A stretch of DNA of 64,000 bases from UBA1141 sp963665155 (GTDB lineage: Bacteria > Chloroflexota > Dehalococcoidia > Lucifugimonadales > UBA3495), in assembly GCA_963665155.2 (NCBI GenBank), contig CAXXFI010000002.1, positions 620,001-684,000 of the forward strand. The letters are read 5' to 3'. The notes under the pieces are model-generated. The model was not told where the DNA came from and made no database searches. It was given only the letters and a program-made list of their open reading frames with translations. A program made the translations under genes and the position numbers. The first letter of the stretch is position 1; the number at the start of each line of letters is the position of its first letter. Positions 28,262 through 38,675 of the stretch are shown in pieces.

Positions 28262-29383
28262 CTATCCGAGGTCGTAGACTCTGGCAGCATTGCCACCCGC
28301 AATTTTTGCTTTTTCCTCTTCGGTGCAATCGGCCAGAATCTCCTCAAGGATTTCCCGGCTTCTGGGGAAGGTTGATTCCTGATGGGGGTAGTCGGAGCCC
28401 CACTGGAGGGTGTCAACGCCGATAATCTCTCGCAGGCGAATGCCCAAGGCGTCTTCTTGGAAGCCAAGAAATACGTTTCTGCGGAAAAAGTCGCTGGGTA
28501 GCATGTTCTCTTTGAACCGGTAGCCAGTTACACCCCTGGCTCTTTGGCTATAGTTGTAATCTATACGGTCGAGAAAATGGGGAGCCCACGACAACTCGTG
28601 CTCCACGGCGCCAATCTGCAGGTTAGGATAGCGCTCAAACACGCCGGTTAGAATGATGTCCGTTAGGGACATCCGCACATAATGGTCGAAATTTATGGTG
28701 ACGGAGAACCTATTCTTGTTGGTTCTATCGCCCTCCCCGGAGCCAAACCGGTTGGTGGCTGCATGGAGGGCCAGAGGCATAGCCAAGTCTTGTGCCGCCG
28801 CCCACAGAGGTTCGTAATCCGGCGAATCGTACCTCATGTCCTCCGGCGGGTAGACAGTAATCATCGCTCCGACAAGCCCCATCTTGCGGCAACGCTCAAG
28901 CTCTTTAACGCCCACTTGCACATCGTCCACGTTAATCATGGCAATGCCCGTAAGACGCTTAGGGTCAGCCTGACAGAATTCGGCCAGCCAATCGTTGTAC
29001 GTCTTAAATACAGCGTTAAGAAGCTCACTATCGGGCACCTTGAAAAGGTTCAGGCCCAACGTGGGGTAGATGATGCTGACGTCTACCCCGTCAATGTCCA
29101 TATCTTTGATTTGTTCCTCGGGAATGTATCCTCCGGGCCGAACGTTCTCAAACAGATCGGCGGCGGTCAGCGTCTCCGGGGCTTCGAACCTTCTGCCCGT
29201 CTGCGACCCACCGAAGCCGAACCCCGTGGTGATCCTAAGGCCGTCGCAATACCACCCGTCGCCATCTTCCTCACGCACCGTGCGTGGCGCCCGGTCCCGG
29301 AACTTGGCGTCTATCCTGTCTTGCCACAAGTCAGGCGGCTCCATCACATGGTTATCCGATGAAATTACCCTGTAACCAGCCAT
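28262..29383 (-). CDS. Amidohydrolase 2 (ACMSD-like) metal-dependent hydrolase
   Basis: 373 aa. It begins YRVISSDNHVMEPPDLW, the amidohydrolase_2 start with a DxH-type metal motif. Later ALHAATNRFG and AVEHELSWAPHFLDR supply further histidines, and the closing WGSDYPHQESTFPRSREIL holds the Asp ligand. AGGAGG lies 8 nt before the ATG. Such enzymes decarboxylate or hydrolyse ring or side-chain acids. It lies on the opposite strand to the broken oxygenase, converging on it, so co-operation is only suggestive. Confidence 0.9.
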   Translation of the reverse strand: MAGYRVISSDNHVMEPPDLWQDRIDAKFRDRAPRTVREEDGDGWYCDGLRITTGFGFGGSQTGRRFEAPETLTAADLFENVRPGGYIPEEQIKDMDIDGVDVSIIYPTLGLNLFKVPDSELLNAVFKTYNDWLAEFCQADPKRLTGIAMINVDDVQVGVKELERCRKMGLVGAMITVYPPEDMRYDSPDYEPLWAAAQDLAMPLALHAATNRFGSGEGDRTNKNRFSVTINFDHYVRMSLTDIILTGVFERYPNLQIGAVEHELSWAPHFLDRIDYNYSQRARGVTGYRFKENMLPSDFFRRNVFLGFQEDALGIRLREIIGVDTLQWGSDYPHQESTFPRSREILEEILADCTEEEKAKIAGGNAARVYDLG

Positions 29384-30142
29384 TTTAGAGCCTCCTAAAT
29401 TGACCCGTTCACCCTGCGGTTCCAGGGCTTTTTGAGCTATTGATCAGCCCAGAGATTGCTACCCGAAACCAGAGAAGTACATAGCAATCTCATGCCCAAG
29501 ATTCGTAAGCGACATGGATTCTCACGGGTCAATATACTTCATTTTCCATCGATATCGGCCACTGAAAAGCCTAAAGTAGTTTCTTAGCCATCTCGTAATC
29601 GCTGATGGTGTCGATGTCCTTAAAGGAGCGCAAATCAGGGTCGATATCCAGGAAATCTGCAGCCGACAGCGAGCGCACCTGGCAGACCGAGAGGAGTTTT
29701 CTAATCGACGTAATTCCGTGGTCTAGGAGCTTTTCGGCGTGGGGGAGGCAGTTCCGGGAATAATAGGCGTGAAGCGATTGGTGGTGGCCATTCAAGAACG
29801 GGACCAGAATGTCTTCCTGACCCAGAGATTCGGCCATACGCTGGATAACCATGGGCTGGATCAGGGGCATATCGCAACCAACGACGAAAGTCCAATGCGT
29901 CTGGCTGGCTGCCAGGCCCCGTGCAAGGCCGGTCAATGGTCCTTGAACCGGTAGATCGTCCTCCAGGATTTCGACGCTAAATAAGGCCGGTAGATAGTCA
30001 AGACCCGCCCGGTCCTTCGTCACCACCATCACCCGCCGGAACAGGGGGGTTAAAACGGCCAGGGTAGTGCCAATCACCGTGGTGCTGCCCCAGCCAGTTG
30101 GGCCTTGGCAGTGCCCATTCGGCGGCTTTCCCCTCCTGCTAG

Positions 30143-31600
30143 TATTACAACGTCAGTTAATTTGATAGGATGACTGTGTAGCTGGAGAGGGAATAGGCGG
30201 GTGAGGTGGGGATGTGGATGCGGCAGCTTTCGAGCAGGTGTACGGGTCATTTCGGGATTTTCACGCTTACTTCGCGCCGCTGTTTGGCCGCCGGGAGACG
30301 CGGGAGCACAGCGGTCATTATCTCCAGGCCCTGCTGGTACAGTCTGGGGAGCGGCGCAACGCTGAGAACCTGTCGGAGACGGTTCCGGGGTCAGCCCGAG
30401 GGATGCAGCGGTTTCTCACCGATTCTCCCTGGGACGATGAGGTGATTATAGGACGGCTGCAGGAGTACCTGGGAACCCGGCTGGAGCATCCGGAAGGGGT
30501 GTGGGTGCTGGACGGCAGCGACTTTCCCAAGCAGGGGAGGAAGTCGGTGGGAGTGGCCCGGCAGTACTGCGGGAGGCTGGGGAAGGTGGCCAACTGCCAG
30601 GCGGGGATGTTCCTGGCCTATGTCAGCCCGTTGGGACGGGCATTGGTGGACAAGGGGCTGTATCTGCCCGAGAGTTGGACCTCGGACAAAGACCGGTGTG
30701 AGGCGGCGGGTGTGCCGGAGGATAGGCAGGGCTACCGGTCCAAGACGGAGTTGGCCTTGGAGATGGTGGGGCGGGCACAGGAGCGGGGCCACCTGAAGGC
30801 TGGATGGGTCGCGGCGGACGACGCCTTCGGGATGTCGCCGTCCTTCCGGGAGGGCCTGGCGGCCTTGGGGATGTGGTACGTGCTGGACGTTCCGTCCGGC
30901 TTTACGGTGTGGCCGCCGGAGCCTGCCTGGACCAGTGCGGAGTATCAGGGATTCGGGCGTCCCCGCAAACCCAGGCTGCGAGACGGTCAGCGCCGGACCA
31001 TGGAGCAGCGCAGCGACGAGTTGCCGGAGGAGGCCTGGCGTGAGATTACGGTGGCCGAGGGAAGCCAGGGGCCACGCAGCTACCTTTTCAGCGCCCAGAG
31101 GGTGCGACCGACCAGCAGGCGCAAGCCCGGCGAAATCCACTGGGCCGTCTACCGCCGGAACCGGGACGGCAGCGAACCCCGCTACTACCTGTCCAATGCT
31201 CCGGAGGATACCCCGTTGGAGACCCTGGCATACGTGGGAGGCTCCCGTTGGCGTATAGAAACGGAGTTTGAGACGGAGAAAAGCGACGTAGGCCTGGACG
31301 AGTACGAGACCCGCACCTGGGCTGGCTGGCATCACCACGTGGCCCTGTGCCTGCTGGGCGGAGCTTTTCTGCTGAGCCTGCAACAGGCTTGGGGGGAAAA
31401 AGATGCCCCGGATCACGAGGCCGCAGGTCTACCGGGTGGTGCGGGAAATGCTGCCCCGGGAACGGTTCGGGCCAACCGAGTTGCTGCGGTGGCTTGAGGA
31501 TACGCAGGACAGTAACGAACGGGCCAAACGCTCCCATGCCAAGCGCCGCGCCGCCATGCGGGCATCACCCCACATCCCTCCCTGAACTGACGTTGTAATA
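30143..31600 (+). mobile_element. IS701-family insertion sequence, copy A (1458 bp)
   Basis: Perfect 16-bp terminal inverted repeat TATTACAACGTCAGTT at both ends; target duplication CTAG at 30139-30142 and 31601-31604. A 4-bp YTAR target is usual for IS701. It contains one transposase gene and lies inside mobA. Over about 1.2 kb it appears identical to copy B (54257), implying very recent movement. Confidence 0.92.
30214..31497 (+). CDS. IS701-family transposase (copy A)
   Basis: 427 aa DDE transposase. Features are the N-terminal FRDFHAYFAPLFGRRE, RNAENLSETVPG, first Asp in WVLDGSDFPKQGRKSVGVARQYCG, second Asp in GWVAADDAFG, and catalytic Glu in RWRIETEFETEKSDVGLDEYETRTW. It starts at GTG 30214 after a GAGGTGGGG region. 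It has a longer C-terminus than copy B (391 aa) because copy B diverges near its right end. Confidence 0.9.
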   Translation: MDAAAFEQVYGSFRDFHAYFAPLFGRRETREHSGHYLQALLVQSGERRNAENLSETVPGSARGMQRFLTDSPWDDEVIIGRLQEYLGTRLEHPEGVWVLDGSDFPKQGRKSVGVARQYCGRLGKVANCQAGMFLAYVSPLGRALVDKGLYLPESWTSDKDRCEAAGVPEDRQGYRSKTELALEMVGRAQERGHLKAGWVAADDAFGMSPSFREGLAALGMWYVLDVPSGFTVWPPEPAWTSAEYQGFGRPRKPRLRDGQRRTMEQRSDELPEEAWREITVAEGSQGPRSYLFSAQRVRPTSRRKPGEIHWAVYRRNRDGSEPRYYLSNAPEDTPLETLAYVGGSRWRIETEFETEKSDVGLDEYETRTWAGWHHHVALCLLGGAFLLSLQQAWGEKDAPDHEAAGLPGGAGNAAPGTVRANRVAAVA

Positions 31601-31646
31601 CTAGGACGATGGCATCCAATTCATGGGTAGCTGGGGGTTGGTTCAT

Positions 31647-31992
31647 GTGTTGGGCCACAATTTATTCCAATGCTGAGCCACATAACGCTAGAGCTATCAG
31701 GCTACCATCAACGTGGTTCATATTAGCATGACCGTTGGCGTTGACAGTCCCGTTCGTGATCACAGGACCGTTCGTGGTGAGCCTGGCGAACCATTCTTCT
31801 GGGGCAGAACCCTTCGACAAGCTCAGGGCGGCCTGGCGGTTCGACGAGTAGCTTTGCCTAGTGGATACCCGACATTGAGTGGTGCCAGGCCGGGCCGGAT
31901 TCAGTCGATCAAGGTATCTTGGGACGATAAATTTTACCGCTAGGCTTGATGGCTCAGGTTGGCCGCACCCTGGTAAAGTTGCGGCTATCCGG
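31647..31992. other. Intergenic region with dispersed repeats
   Basis: There is no gene. It contains R2-type repeat at 31768-31796 and the inverted CCCTTCGACAAGCTCAGGG at 31811-31829, plus a GTCCCGTTCGTGATCACAGGACC partial copy upstream (its ends are at 31747-31769). It separates the broken mobA from the 3' end of the broken aioA. Confidence 0.6.
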
Positions 31993-33529
31993 TCAGATAA
32001 TGGTGCGGGATATGAAGGTCATCTGGTCAAAAGAGTCTTTGTAAGGCGACACGCCGATTTTGCTGAGCTTCCCCTTGCCCAGTTTGAACCTGTAACGCAG
32101 AGTTATGGGGTCCGGCACACGGTGCACCAGGCTATTACTGGAAGCGCCGGGCCAACGGGGCCAGATGAAGGCGGAGAAAACTACCCCGGCCCGCACCGCA
32201 TCGGTCACGATGGCGACGGCCGTCATCTCGCCGGTCGTCGTTGCTATCAATCCCTTTTCGTCGAGTTTTGAGAAAAGGAACTCATCTCCTTTTACAATGG
32301 TAAACCCACCGGTCTGGACCAAAATGTTGTCGCTTGCCAGCCGCACCTCATCTCCGCTCTCAATGCCCAAGGGTTCGGCGTCTTTGGGATGAATTTCCAC
32401 AAAGTGGTCCGGCCAGCGTTGGGATATATACGGCTTTCGTACGTCGTCGAAGGCGGACTGCCACACTTCGTTGATCCTACCGTTGGTCACCCACAACTCG
32501 CCATCCCGGGGCTTTATTCGCTCGTAGAAATCGCTGAACCACTCCCAGGGGCTTTTTGTTCAGCACCGCTTTGCCGCTGTGGCTCTTGAAATGTGTCAGC
32601 CACTTGGGATGCACGTTGGCGCCCTGAGGCTCGCCCAGATCCAGCGTGGGGTCGTGAAGCCGTTTGGTGCCTACTAATTCTCCGTTTACCAAACGGATGG
32701 GGGTCTGTATCCCGGTGGTGCCCAACTCACGTAGCAACTCGTGCCCTTTTTTCCCCTGCTGGCGAGCTTTCACCACCAAAGGATGGTAGTTGAGCATGCC
32801 GCTACGGCTGGACCTCGCGGCTTCTTCGAAGACATCGTTGGACTCTTTCCACTCGTAACCCTTGAATCCCATTTTCTTGGCGAATTGGGCAATGATCCAC
32901 CAATCCGGTTTGGCCTCACCCGGCGGGTCGTAAAAACCAGAGTAGAGCCGCAACCGCCGCTCGCCATTGCAACGGGAAAAGTCTTCCTCTCCCCACGTTG
33001 CCGCTGGTAGCACCAAGTCCGCCAGTTCGTCGCCTATGGGCGACCGCAAGTATATATCCTGGTCCACCATCACCATCCCACCGCTTTCCGCCCGCCGGAT
33101 CAATGCCTGGGCTGCTTGCTCCGGGTCAGCGCTGGTCACTTGATTTGGGTTGGACCGGGTCAGGCTCACCATCGTCCGGTAGAGGGCATCGGATGCCGCC
33201 ATTGCTTGCACCCGAGTGGTGCCGATCACCCAATCAAACCGCAGTTTGCCAGCCTCAAGCCAGCGGTCCAGGTCGATCTCCTGGCGGCGTCGGCCAGGAA
33301 GTTTGTTGGGCGACTTCAGTCTGGGGTAAGGTGCGGCGCCCATCCAGCCTCGCTGGTGGCCTCCCAACCGGGAAATCACTTGTCCTAGGATACTTGTTGC
33401 TAGGGGGGTGGCTGTGGTTGAGGTAAGTGTAATCTGGTGCTGCGGATTCGTTAAATTCGGTGAAAGACGGTTCCAGAGTGGTTGACATAGTCTTGGCCCG
33501 TAGGTCTAGAATAATTTAGACAAAGCAAA

Positions 33530-33562
33530 GGCCCGACAGAATCTTTCACTCTCTGTCGGACC
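33530..33562 (-). terminator. Terminator hairpin (minus strand)
   Basis: Read leftward, GGTCCGACAGA pairs with TCTGTCGGGCC with one G-U, followed by TTTGCTTTG. It lies inside the foreign segment and would end a transcript coming from the right. Confidence 0.6.
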
Positions 33563-33594
33563 TTCTAGGAAACACGATGGTTGTGGCATCGGTT

Positions 33595-33750
33595 CCCGTT
33601 AAAGGGAATCATAACAAAAATCTAGTCACGGTGCTACCTCAAAAAGGTGGCTTTAACGATGGGCTTTGGGCGGACGCGGGTGATGCTGCAGCCGCTAAGC
33701 GGGTAAACCGAAGGGCCGCAGTCTGGCAATTGCTGGGCTGCGGTAAGCAA
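33595..33750 (+). ncRNA. Candidate structured RNA upstream of a terminator
   Basis: Plus-strand DNA contains several hairpins: TTCCC/GGGAA around 33592-33607, CTACCT/AAGGTGG about 33634-33650, CCGCT/GCGG near 33692-33702, and CCGCAG/CTGCGG 33717-33743, then a T-tailed terminator at 33751. I do not recognise a known riboswitch or RNA family. It could equally be a decayed leader. Low confidence. Confidence 0.25.
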
Positions 33751-33784
33751 GGGCTAGAGTTATTAATACTCTGGCCCTTTTCTT
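33751..33784 (+). terminator. Rho-independent terminator (plus strand)
   Basis: GGGCTAGAGT and ACTCTGGCCC (one mismatch-tolerant pair) close around TATTAAT, followed by TTTTCTTTT. It is a strong plus-strand terminator although no intact plus-strand gene precedes it, supporting a small RNA upstream. Confidence 0.7.
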
Positions 33785-35320
33785 TTGCCTATCGATCACG
33801 GTGAGCCAGAATCAAATTTGAGGAATCACTTCGGTGTTCACCAGCAGACCGACCAACGCGAAAGGAAGCCACGTTATCCGGAGAAATAGGTCAAACCTAT
33901 CGGTGTCCATTTCTACAAGTTGGTCGAACCAACTCGCTATTGCCCAGAGCATATCCCTAAGCCCCAATAAACCTACAGACAAGCACCAAATCACAATGGA
34001 TGCATTACTGGCCTCTGGAGGCCCAATGCAGCATAGGACGCAGTGTTCAGGTAGTTGTTGCTCCAATAATTGCCCTTTTCGAACCCGAATGACGCCTTGG
34101 GCCGTTTGACGTTAACGGGTTTGGCCAGCATCTCCGCTGCCTGAAAAATAGTCTCCGCAGCGACTCCCGTTATCTCGGCGGCTTTATCCAGTTCCGCGTG
34201 GGGTTGTTGGAACAACCACTCTTTGTATCCGTCGAAGTCCGTACCCAGCCTGCCACAAGTGGTGCGCCACTGCCAGGGCGTGTTGCGGGTCCCACGTCCC
34301 ATTCCTGCGTCGATCTCCCAAGACGTAGCAACCCAGTTATCTATGAACTCCCGGTCTTCCCATCCATTTTCCAGAATAATTCGCGAGATGGCCAAGTGCA
34401 GTACCGTATCGCTGCCCGGAATAACTTGTAGGAACAGACCGCCGTTCTTCTCCGCCCAAGCTACACCCGTTGTCTTGCGGGGCAGCGTGAAAATCAGCTT
34501 TTTCGGGGCTCCCGTCATCATCCATTGGGTAAAGACCACCGTTTTTGTCTCGAAAGGGTCGGTGCCGGAGATGAAAATAACGTCGGCAGTAGACCAGTCC
34601 TCGAAAGAACCGCTGAAGGGAATAATGCCGCTGTCATCCAGACCGGCGGTGTCGGCGCCGGGCCCCGGCTTGTCGTGGGGCGAGTAGGCTGGAGTGACTA
34701 TGGAGCGCAAGGCCAGCTTGGAAATGGCGTAGGTGTTCTCGAAGTACTCGTAGGAATAAGTCTTCATTCCCCAAGACGCTTCACCGTGATTCGCCAGCAC
34801 GTGCTTCGACACCCGGGCCATTATGTCAAATGCTACGTCCCAGGACACCGGAGTCAACTCCCCGTTCACTCGCAGCAGTGGAGTTTTCAGACGGTCCGCC
34901 GTGAGGCCATCGGGATTGTAGGCTTTTAGCGCGAGGGTCCCACCCCTAATGCTGTGGTTGCCTCCCACGTTCACCGCCGTGGCTTCCGGGTCCGGCTGGA
35001 CTACCAAGTGATGGCGACGGTTGCCAACCAGGACCATGTTGTGCTGGTTGGGGCTAATCCACCCTCCGCCAAGCCCAACCGGTAGGTCTTGGCCCAAGGC
35101 GTTCTGGCCAGCCAGGGGGCCGCCTTCCGTTCCCTCCGGCCAGACGAAAACCCGGTAACCGCAACCGACTATGCAATAGTCACAAGCAGTGGTGTAGACT
35201 TTGGCGTCTTTGGGCGGCAGAGGCACTCTGGTCTGAGGTATGTACTTATTGCTCATTGCTTTTGACTCATATATATTCGCTCACCGGGATACCCGGAAGT
35301 ATTTCTTGAATCCGTCTGGT

Positions 35321-35903
35321 CTAATTAGGAGCAACTTCGTTGTCACTGAATCCAAAGATCAGCGCCATTAGGCCGGTGGCGTAAATGTCCCTTCCCCGGG
35401 TTTCCAGCAGAACTTGGGGCAGGCCTTCGGTAGCGTGGCCAGCGACGAGTAAGGTCGTAGGTGCTCAGGTGCCAGGGACAGGGCCCCAAAACCTGGTGTT
35501 CGGTTTTGAACTGTCCCGTGAGGGGAAAACCCATGTGCGGGCACAGAGTGTTGAAAGCTACCACGTCATCGTCCGGCCCAACTCCGCCGCCAGCGGGAAC
35601 GCCCAGCTTTATCAGATAACTCTCGGCGTTGGGATGGTCCCAAGAGAAGCGAAACTGCCTGGGTTCACCCACCCGAAGGTCGTCGAGGTTGCCGATTTTC
35701 CTGGCCGCAAAGGTGGTTACCTCCGCGGTGAACAATTGCCCCGGCACCACTGTCGCCAGGGCAATTGTTCCAACCGTCGCGGCTCCAACCATCAAAAACT
35801 TGCGCCGAGTAATACGGCTGTCCAGCAGGCCCGGCTCGGCGGCTTCACCGGCAATGGCTTTCCCTTCCTCGTTTGCCTGGTGTATGTGTTCGTTTTCAAC
35901 CAT
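35321..35903 (-). pseudogene. aioB: Arsenite oxidase Rieske subunit (AioB-like), frameshifted
   Basis: The N-terminus has a twin-arginine signal (ITRRKFLMVGAATVGTIALA), so the protein is exported folded. Rieske ligands are present in NTLCPHMGFPL and GPCPWHLSTYD. Immediately after TYDLT the frame changes near 35440; the correct continuation VAGHATEGLPQVLLETRGRD is visible in another frame and ends at 35321. A few residues at the join are also missing, so a small deletion is likely. It lies 87 bp upstream of aioA, the normal aioB-aioA order. The subunit passes electrons from AioA to cytochromes. Confidence 0.85.
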
Positions 35904-35960
35904 GGCCTTTTCTACATCCTACGTGGGGCAACCCGAAAGTGACGCATTTTTTGTAGCATG

Positions 35961-37138
35961 CTATTTAGGAAGGATTTCGTATCGGGGCAAGGCTGGCGGC
36001 GATGCCATAATCGTGTCTCCGGTGAGGCTTTCCAGGAAAGCGACCAGATCTGCGACCTCATCGGACGACAAACCCAATGGGGCCACCAACGGGCTCTTAT
36101 TCAGACCTGTCCCTCCTCCAGCGTTGTAAAAACCTACCACCTCTTCCAGCGTAGCAAACATCCCGTTGCGCATGTAGGGCCCCGTTTGGCCGACTTCCCG
36201 CAGGGTGGGCGTCCGGAACTTGCCCTTGTCATCATCCTGCTTGGTCACGTAAAACAGTCCCAGATCGCCATCCGCCGACCGATACGTTGCCTCGGAGACC
36301 CCTCTGGACCGGTGCTGGTAACGGAGCATAATCTGGCGTTGCGGGTCGGTTTCAAAACGAGGATTCGGTGGTACTCCCAAATCGTGGAATCTCTGGTCGG
36401 TCAGGAGCGGCCGACCGTGACATTGAATGCAGCCGGCCTTGCCTACGAAGAGGTTCAATCCCTCGAGCGCCTGGCTGGACATTGCATCTGAGTCCCCTTC
36501 CAAATACCGGTCGAAGGGGACGTTTTGAGAGACGATTGTGGCTTCGAAGGCGGCGACCGCCCTTAAAGCATCGTCGAAACTGGGAGCATCGGCTCCGAAC
36601 ACGTCTTTGAAGCGCCGCACGTATTCCGGCATCTGGCGCAACCGCTCTTCGGCCATGGACGTGTCCAAGTTCTGGGCGGCGGCGCCGGTCCAAGCCGACT
36701 TTGCTTGGGCTTCCAAACTCAGGGACTCCCCCGCCCAAAAGAACTTTTGGAGGTAGGCCGAGTTAATAATCGTCTGGGAGTTACGCAAGTGCAGCGTGTT
36801 GGTGTAGCCCAGGGACAGATCCCGGCCGTCGCCCCAGCAAAACTGTTGCCCGACATGCGCGGGTCGAAAAACAATAGTTCTCCCAGTTCGGCCTTGGCGT
36901 CGGTCAATGGATTGTCCAGCGGCATGGAAACAGGAGGCAGGACGCCCAGACCCAGTTTCCTAATCTCGGCGGGTGAGAGCACCGGCACACTCACGGCCAC
37001 CGCGGTCGAGGTTGGCCCAACATCAGGCACAGGCAAATCTTCGTCCCGGTAGGCAAGCGTCAAGCCTATGGCCAAGCCTGCGACTACAATCACAGTCAAA
37101 GCGCCACCAACTACTAATGTCCAAGTTCCTGGGATCAC
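35961..37138 (-). pseudogene. Di-heme cytochrome c peroxidase/MauG-type protein 1, broken
   Basis: The N-terminal piece starts at GTG 37138 with a membrane anchor or signal (TLVVGGALTVIVVAGLAIG) and reaches LGELLFFDPRMSGN. The expected first CxxCH heme motif that normally follows is gone: a deletion and frame change near 36850 join directly to GDGRDLSLGYTNTLHLRNSQT. The second heme motif CIQCH is intact, and the conserved GKFRTPTLREVGQTGPYMRNGMF segment follows. The GTG overlaps the upstream gene stop (GTGA). It reduces peroxide or oxidises a partner protein in the periplasm; without heme 1 it should be inactive. Confidence 0.8.
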
Positions 37139-38242
37139 CGGTTATCTCCCAGCGTCCGGGATTGTTCTTCGGGTAATTGGGGCGTGTCGGGACTGGCCAT
37201 GCTCTCCAAGAAAGCCACTATTGCTTGTATCTCTTCACTTGTGAGACCCAGCGGTTTGAGAGCATCGTCCTTGGTGGCGACATCACCTCCGCCCTGATCG
37301 TAAAACTCGACCACGTCTTCCAGGCTGGTGAAGGTGCCGTTGTGCATGTAGGGAGCGGTGCGAGCCGTTTCCAGCAACGAGGGCGTGCGGAACCGGCCCC
37401 GGTCGGCCTCAACCAGGGTCAGCGCAAACAATCCTGGGTCACTTTCCAAGGATGCGTACTCAGAGACGCCAAAGCCCCGGAAAAAACGGCGGAAGGTGGA
37501 AATGGCGGCGTTTTCAGGTATCCCCAGGGCATGAAACTCGCCGTAGGTGAGCAACTCGCCGCTGTGGCAGCTCGAGCAGCCGGCTTTTCCCTGGAATAGA
37601 TCCAACCCCGCTCTGGCTTGGCTTGAGAGTGCCGAGGTTTCCCCGTCCAGAAAGCGCTGGTAGGGATGATTCTCGGAGTTCAGCGTCCCGACGAAGGCTG
37701 AAATGGCGGATAGAATCTTGCCCAAGGAGATTTCACTAGCAAATGCGTTTTGAAAACCTTTCCACGTACTCGGGAACCTGCCGTAGGCGTTCCAACGCCA
37801 ACCGCCCATCCACATGCATGAAATGGGCCTCAGTCAAATGATCGCGAACCAAACTATCCATGTCCCTTTGGGCAAACCGACCGTCCCAATAGAGCAACCG
37901 CATTCGGCTGGAGTTCAGTAGCGTGGGAGTGTTACGGAAGTAAAGAGTGCTGGGATATCCGTCCGCAAGGGCAATTCCGTCGGCCCACGCATTCTCCGGA
38001 GTGTGGCACGAGCTACAGGAGGTGGTGACGTCGCCGGATAGGCGAGGGTCAAAGAAAAGTAGTCGGCCCAACTCGATGTCATTGGCAGGTGAGGTGATAG
38101 CCAGGGGGTTGGGAAAAGCCGAAGGCGGATTCTGGGCTTGTAGGGCCGCCGGTTCGGCAACTTTCCCCCAACCTATAGAGAAAACTACGTAGGCAATGAG
38201 CGCAGCCAAAATGAAACCGGCTGCCACGCTTGCGATTCTCAC
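37135..38242 (-). pseudogene. Di-heme cytochrome c peroxidase/MauG-type protein 2, one frameshift
   Basis: The start at GTG 38242 has a membrane segment (VAAGFILAALIAYVVFSI). The first heme motif CSSCHTPENAW and FFDPRLSGD are intact. A frame change near 37745, in a TTTT run, turns ERF-QNAFAS into SKRIC-stop. The second half continues with heme motif CSSCHSGELL and RFRTPSLLETARTAPYMHNGTF to 37135. This single-base event could be an assembly error, so this is the least damaged gene of the cluster. It is translationally coupled to the following peroxidase by the GTGA overlap. Confidence 0.8.
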
Positions 38243-38549
38243 AGAGCGTGCTCGAACTTGAAATCAAAGGAGGGTGTCAGAAAACCACCGCATATAATCA
38301 ATTTCACCGCCGGGCGATTTGGGAACAAAGTCCACAACACTGAGGCATGTCTCGAACTATAAATCGCGTTCTTTAGTGCGTCAATTGCCGTCCGGCTCTT
38401 GACAATCTCCTTTTGTACATCGGGAAGGACAGCGAAAATCGGTTATATTTTTCGGGTTTCTGCATAAAGTCGGCCCCAAATGCGCCGGATAATATCCATC
38501 GGACAGGGCCTATTAGAGCGTTTATGCGTGTTAGAGTATTAGAAAATAT

Positions 38550-38594
38550 CATCAGTTCGATCATTCATCAGTTCGATCATTCATCAGTTCGATG
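38550..38594. repeat. 16-bp tandem repeat, nearly three units
   Basis: CATCAGTTCGATCATT at 38550-38565 and 38566-38581, then CATCAGTTCGATG. No spacers. The TTCGATCATT core could be a binding site, but slippage is the simplest explanation. Confidence 0.8.
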
Positions 38595-38675
38595 TATATG
38601 AGGTATCGGATCGCAAAAACGCCAGGAGGCCTGGGCTGGCGGCAATGGCCCTAATATCTCAACTTAAATTTCGGC

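Larger units (their letters stand above)
29571..31646 (-). pseudogene. mobA: mobA-like molybdenum cofactor guanylyltransferase, interrupted by IS701
   Basis: The start is ATG 31646 (MNQPPATHELDAIVL); the nucleotide-binding loop LAGGESRRMG is split by an IS element at CTAG. Rejoining 31605 with 30142 across one CTAG gives DAIVLAGGESRRMGTAKAQ in frame. After that there is a frame change near 30090-30110 (AKAQL to WGSTTVIG), then TLAVLTPLFRRVMVVT and the catalytic VGCDMPLI region to 29571. MobA adds GMP to molybdopterin for DMSO reductase-type enzymes. The arsenite oxidase family needs that cofactor, and its damaged genes lie immediately upstream on the same strand. Confidence 0.85.
33387..34020. 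other. Foreign segment inside aioA
   Basis: On the minus strand it holds, in order, the C-terminus of a membrane-like protein (ends VGLLVNTEVIPQI at 33812), a structured region with two terminator hairpins (33530-33784), and the start of another protein at 33488 (MSTTLEPSFTEFNESAAPDY) that runs into aioA out of frame. It looks like a piece of another locus moved in by rearrangement. No inverted repeats or target duplication were seen. Confidence 0.6.
31993..35256 (-). pseudogene. aioA: Arsenite oxidase large subunit (AioA-like), broken
   Basis: Leftward. The N-terminal piece (35256 to about 34020) carries the iron-sulfur motif ACDYCIVGCGYRVFVWP (CxxCxxxC), MKTYSYEYFENTYAISKL and VIFISGTDPFETK, as in AioA molybdopterin oxidoreductases. 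About 630 bp of unrelated DNA (33387-34020) then interrupts at YAALGL. The gene resumes as VISRLGGHQRGWMGAAPYPR and runs to a one-base frame change near 32555 (KKPLG to EWFSDFYERIKPRDGELWVTNGR). It ends at 31993 after the cofactor-binding C-terminal domain. AioA oxidises arsenite to arsenate in the periplasm. The lesions make it nonfunctional. Confidence 0.85.

Noticed and set aside
33577..33804. 75-aa open frame in the structured region
   Set aside because: It runs through hairpins and a terminator, and its protein is not recognisable.
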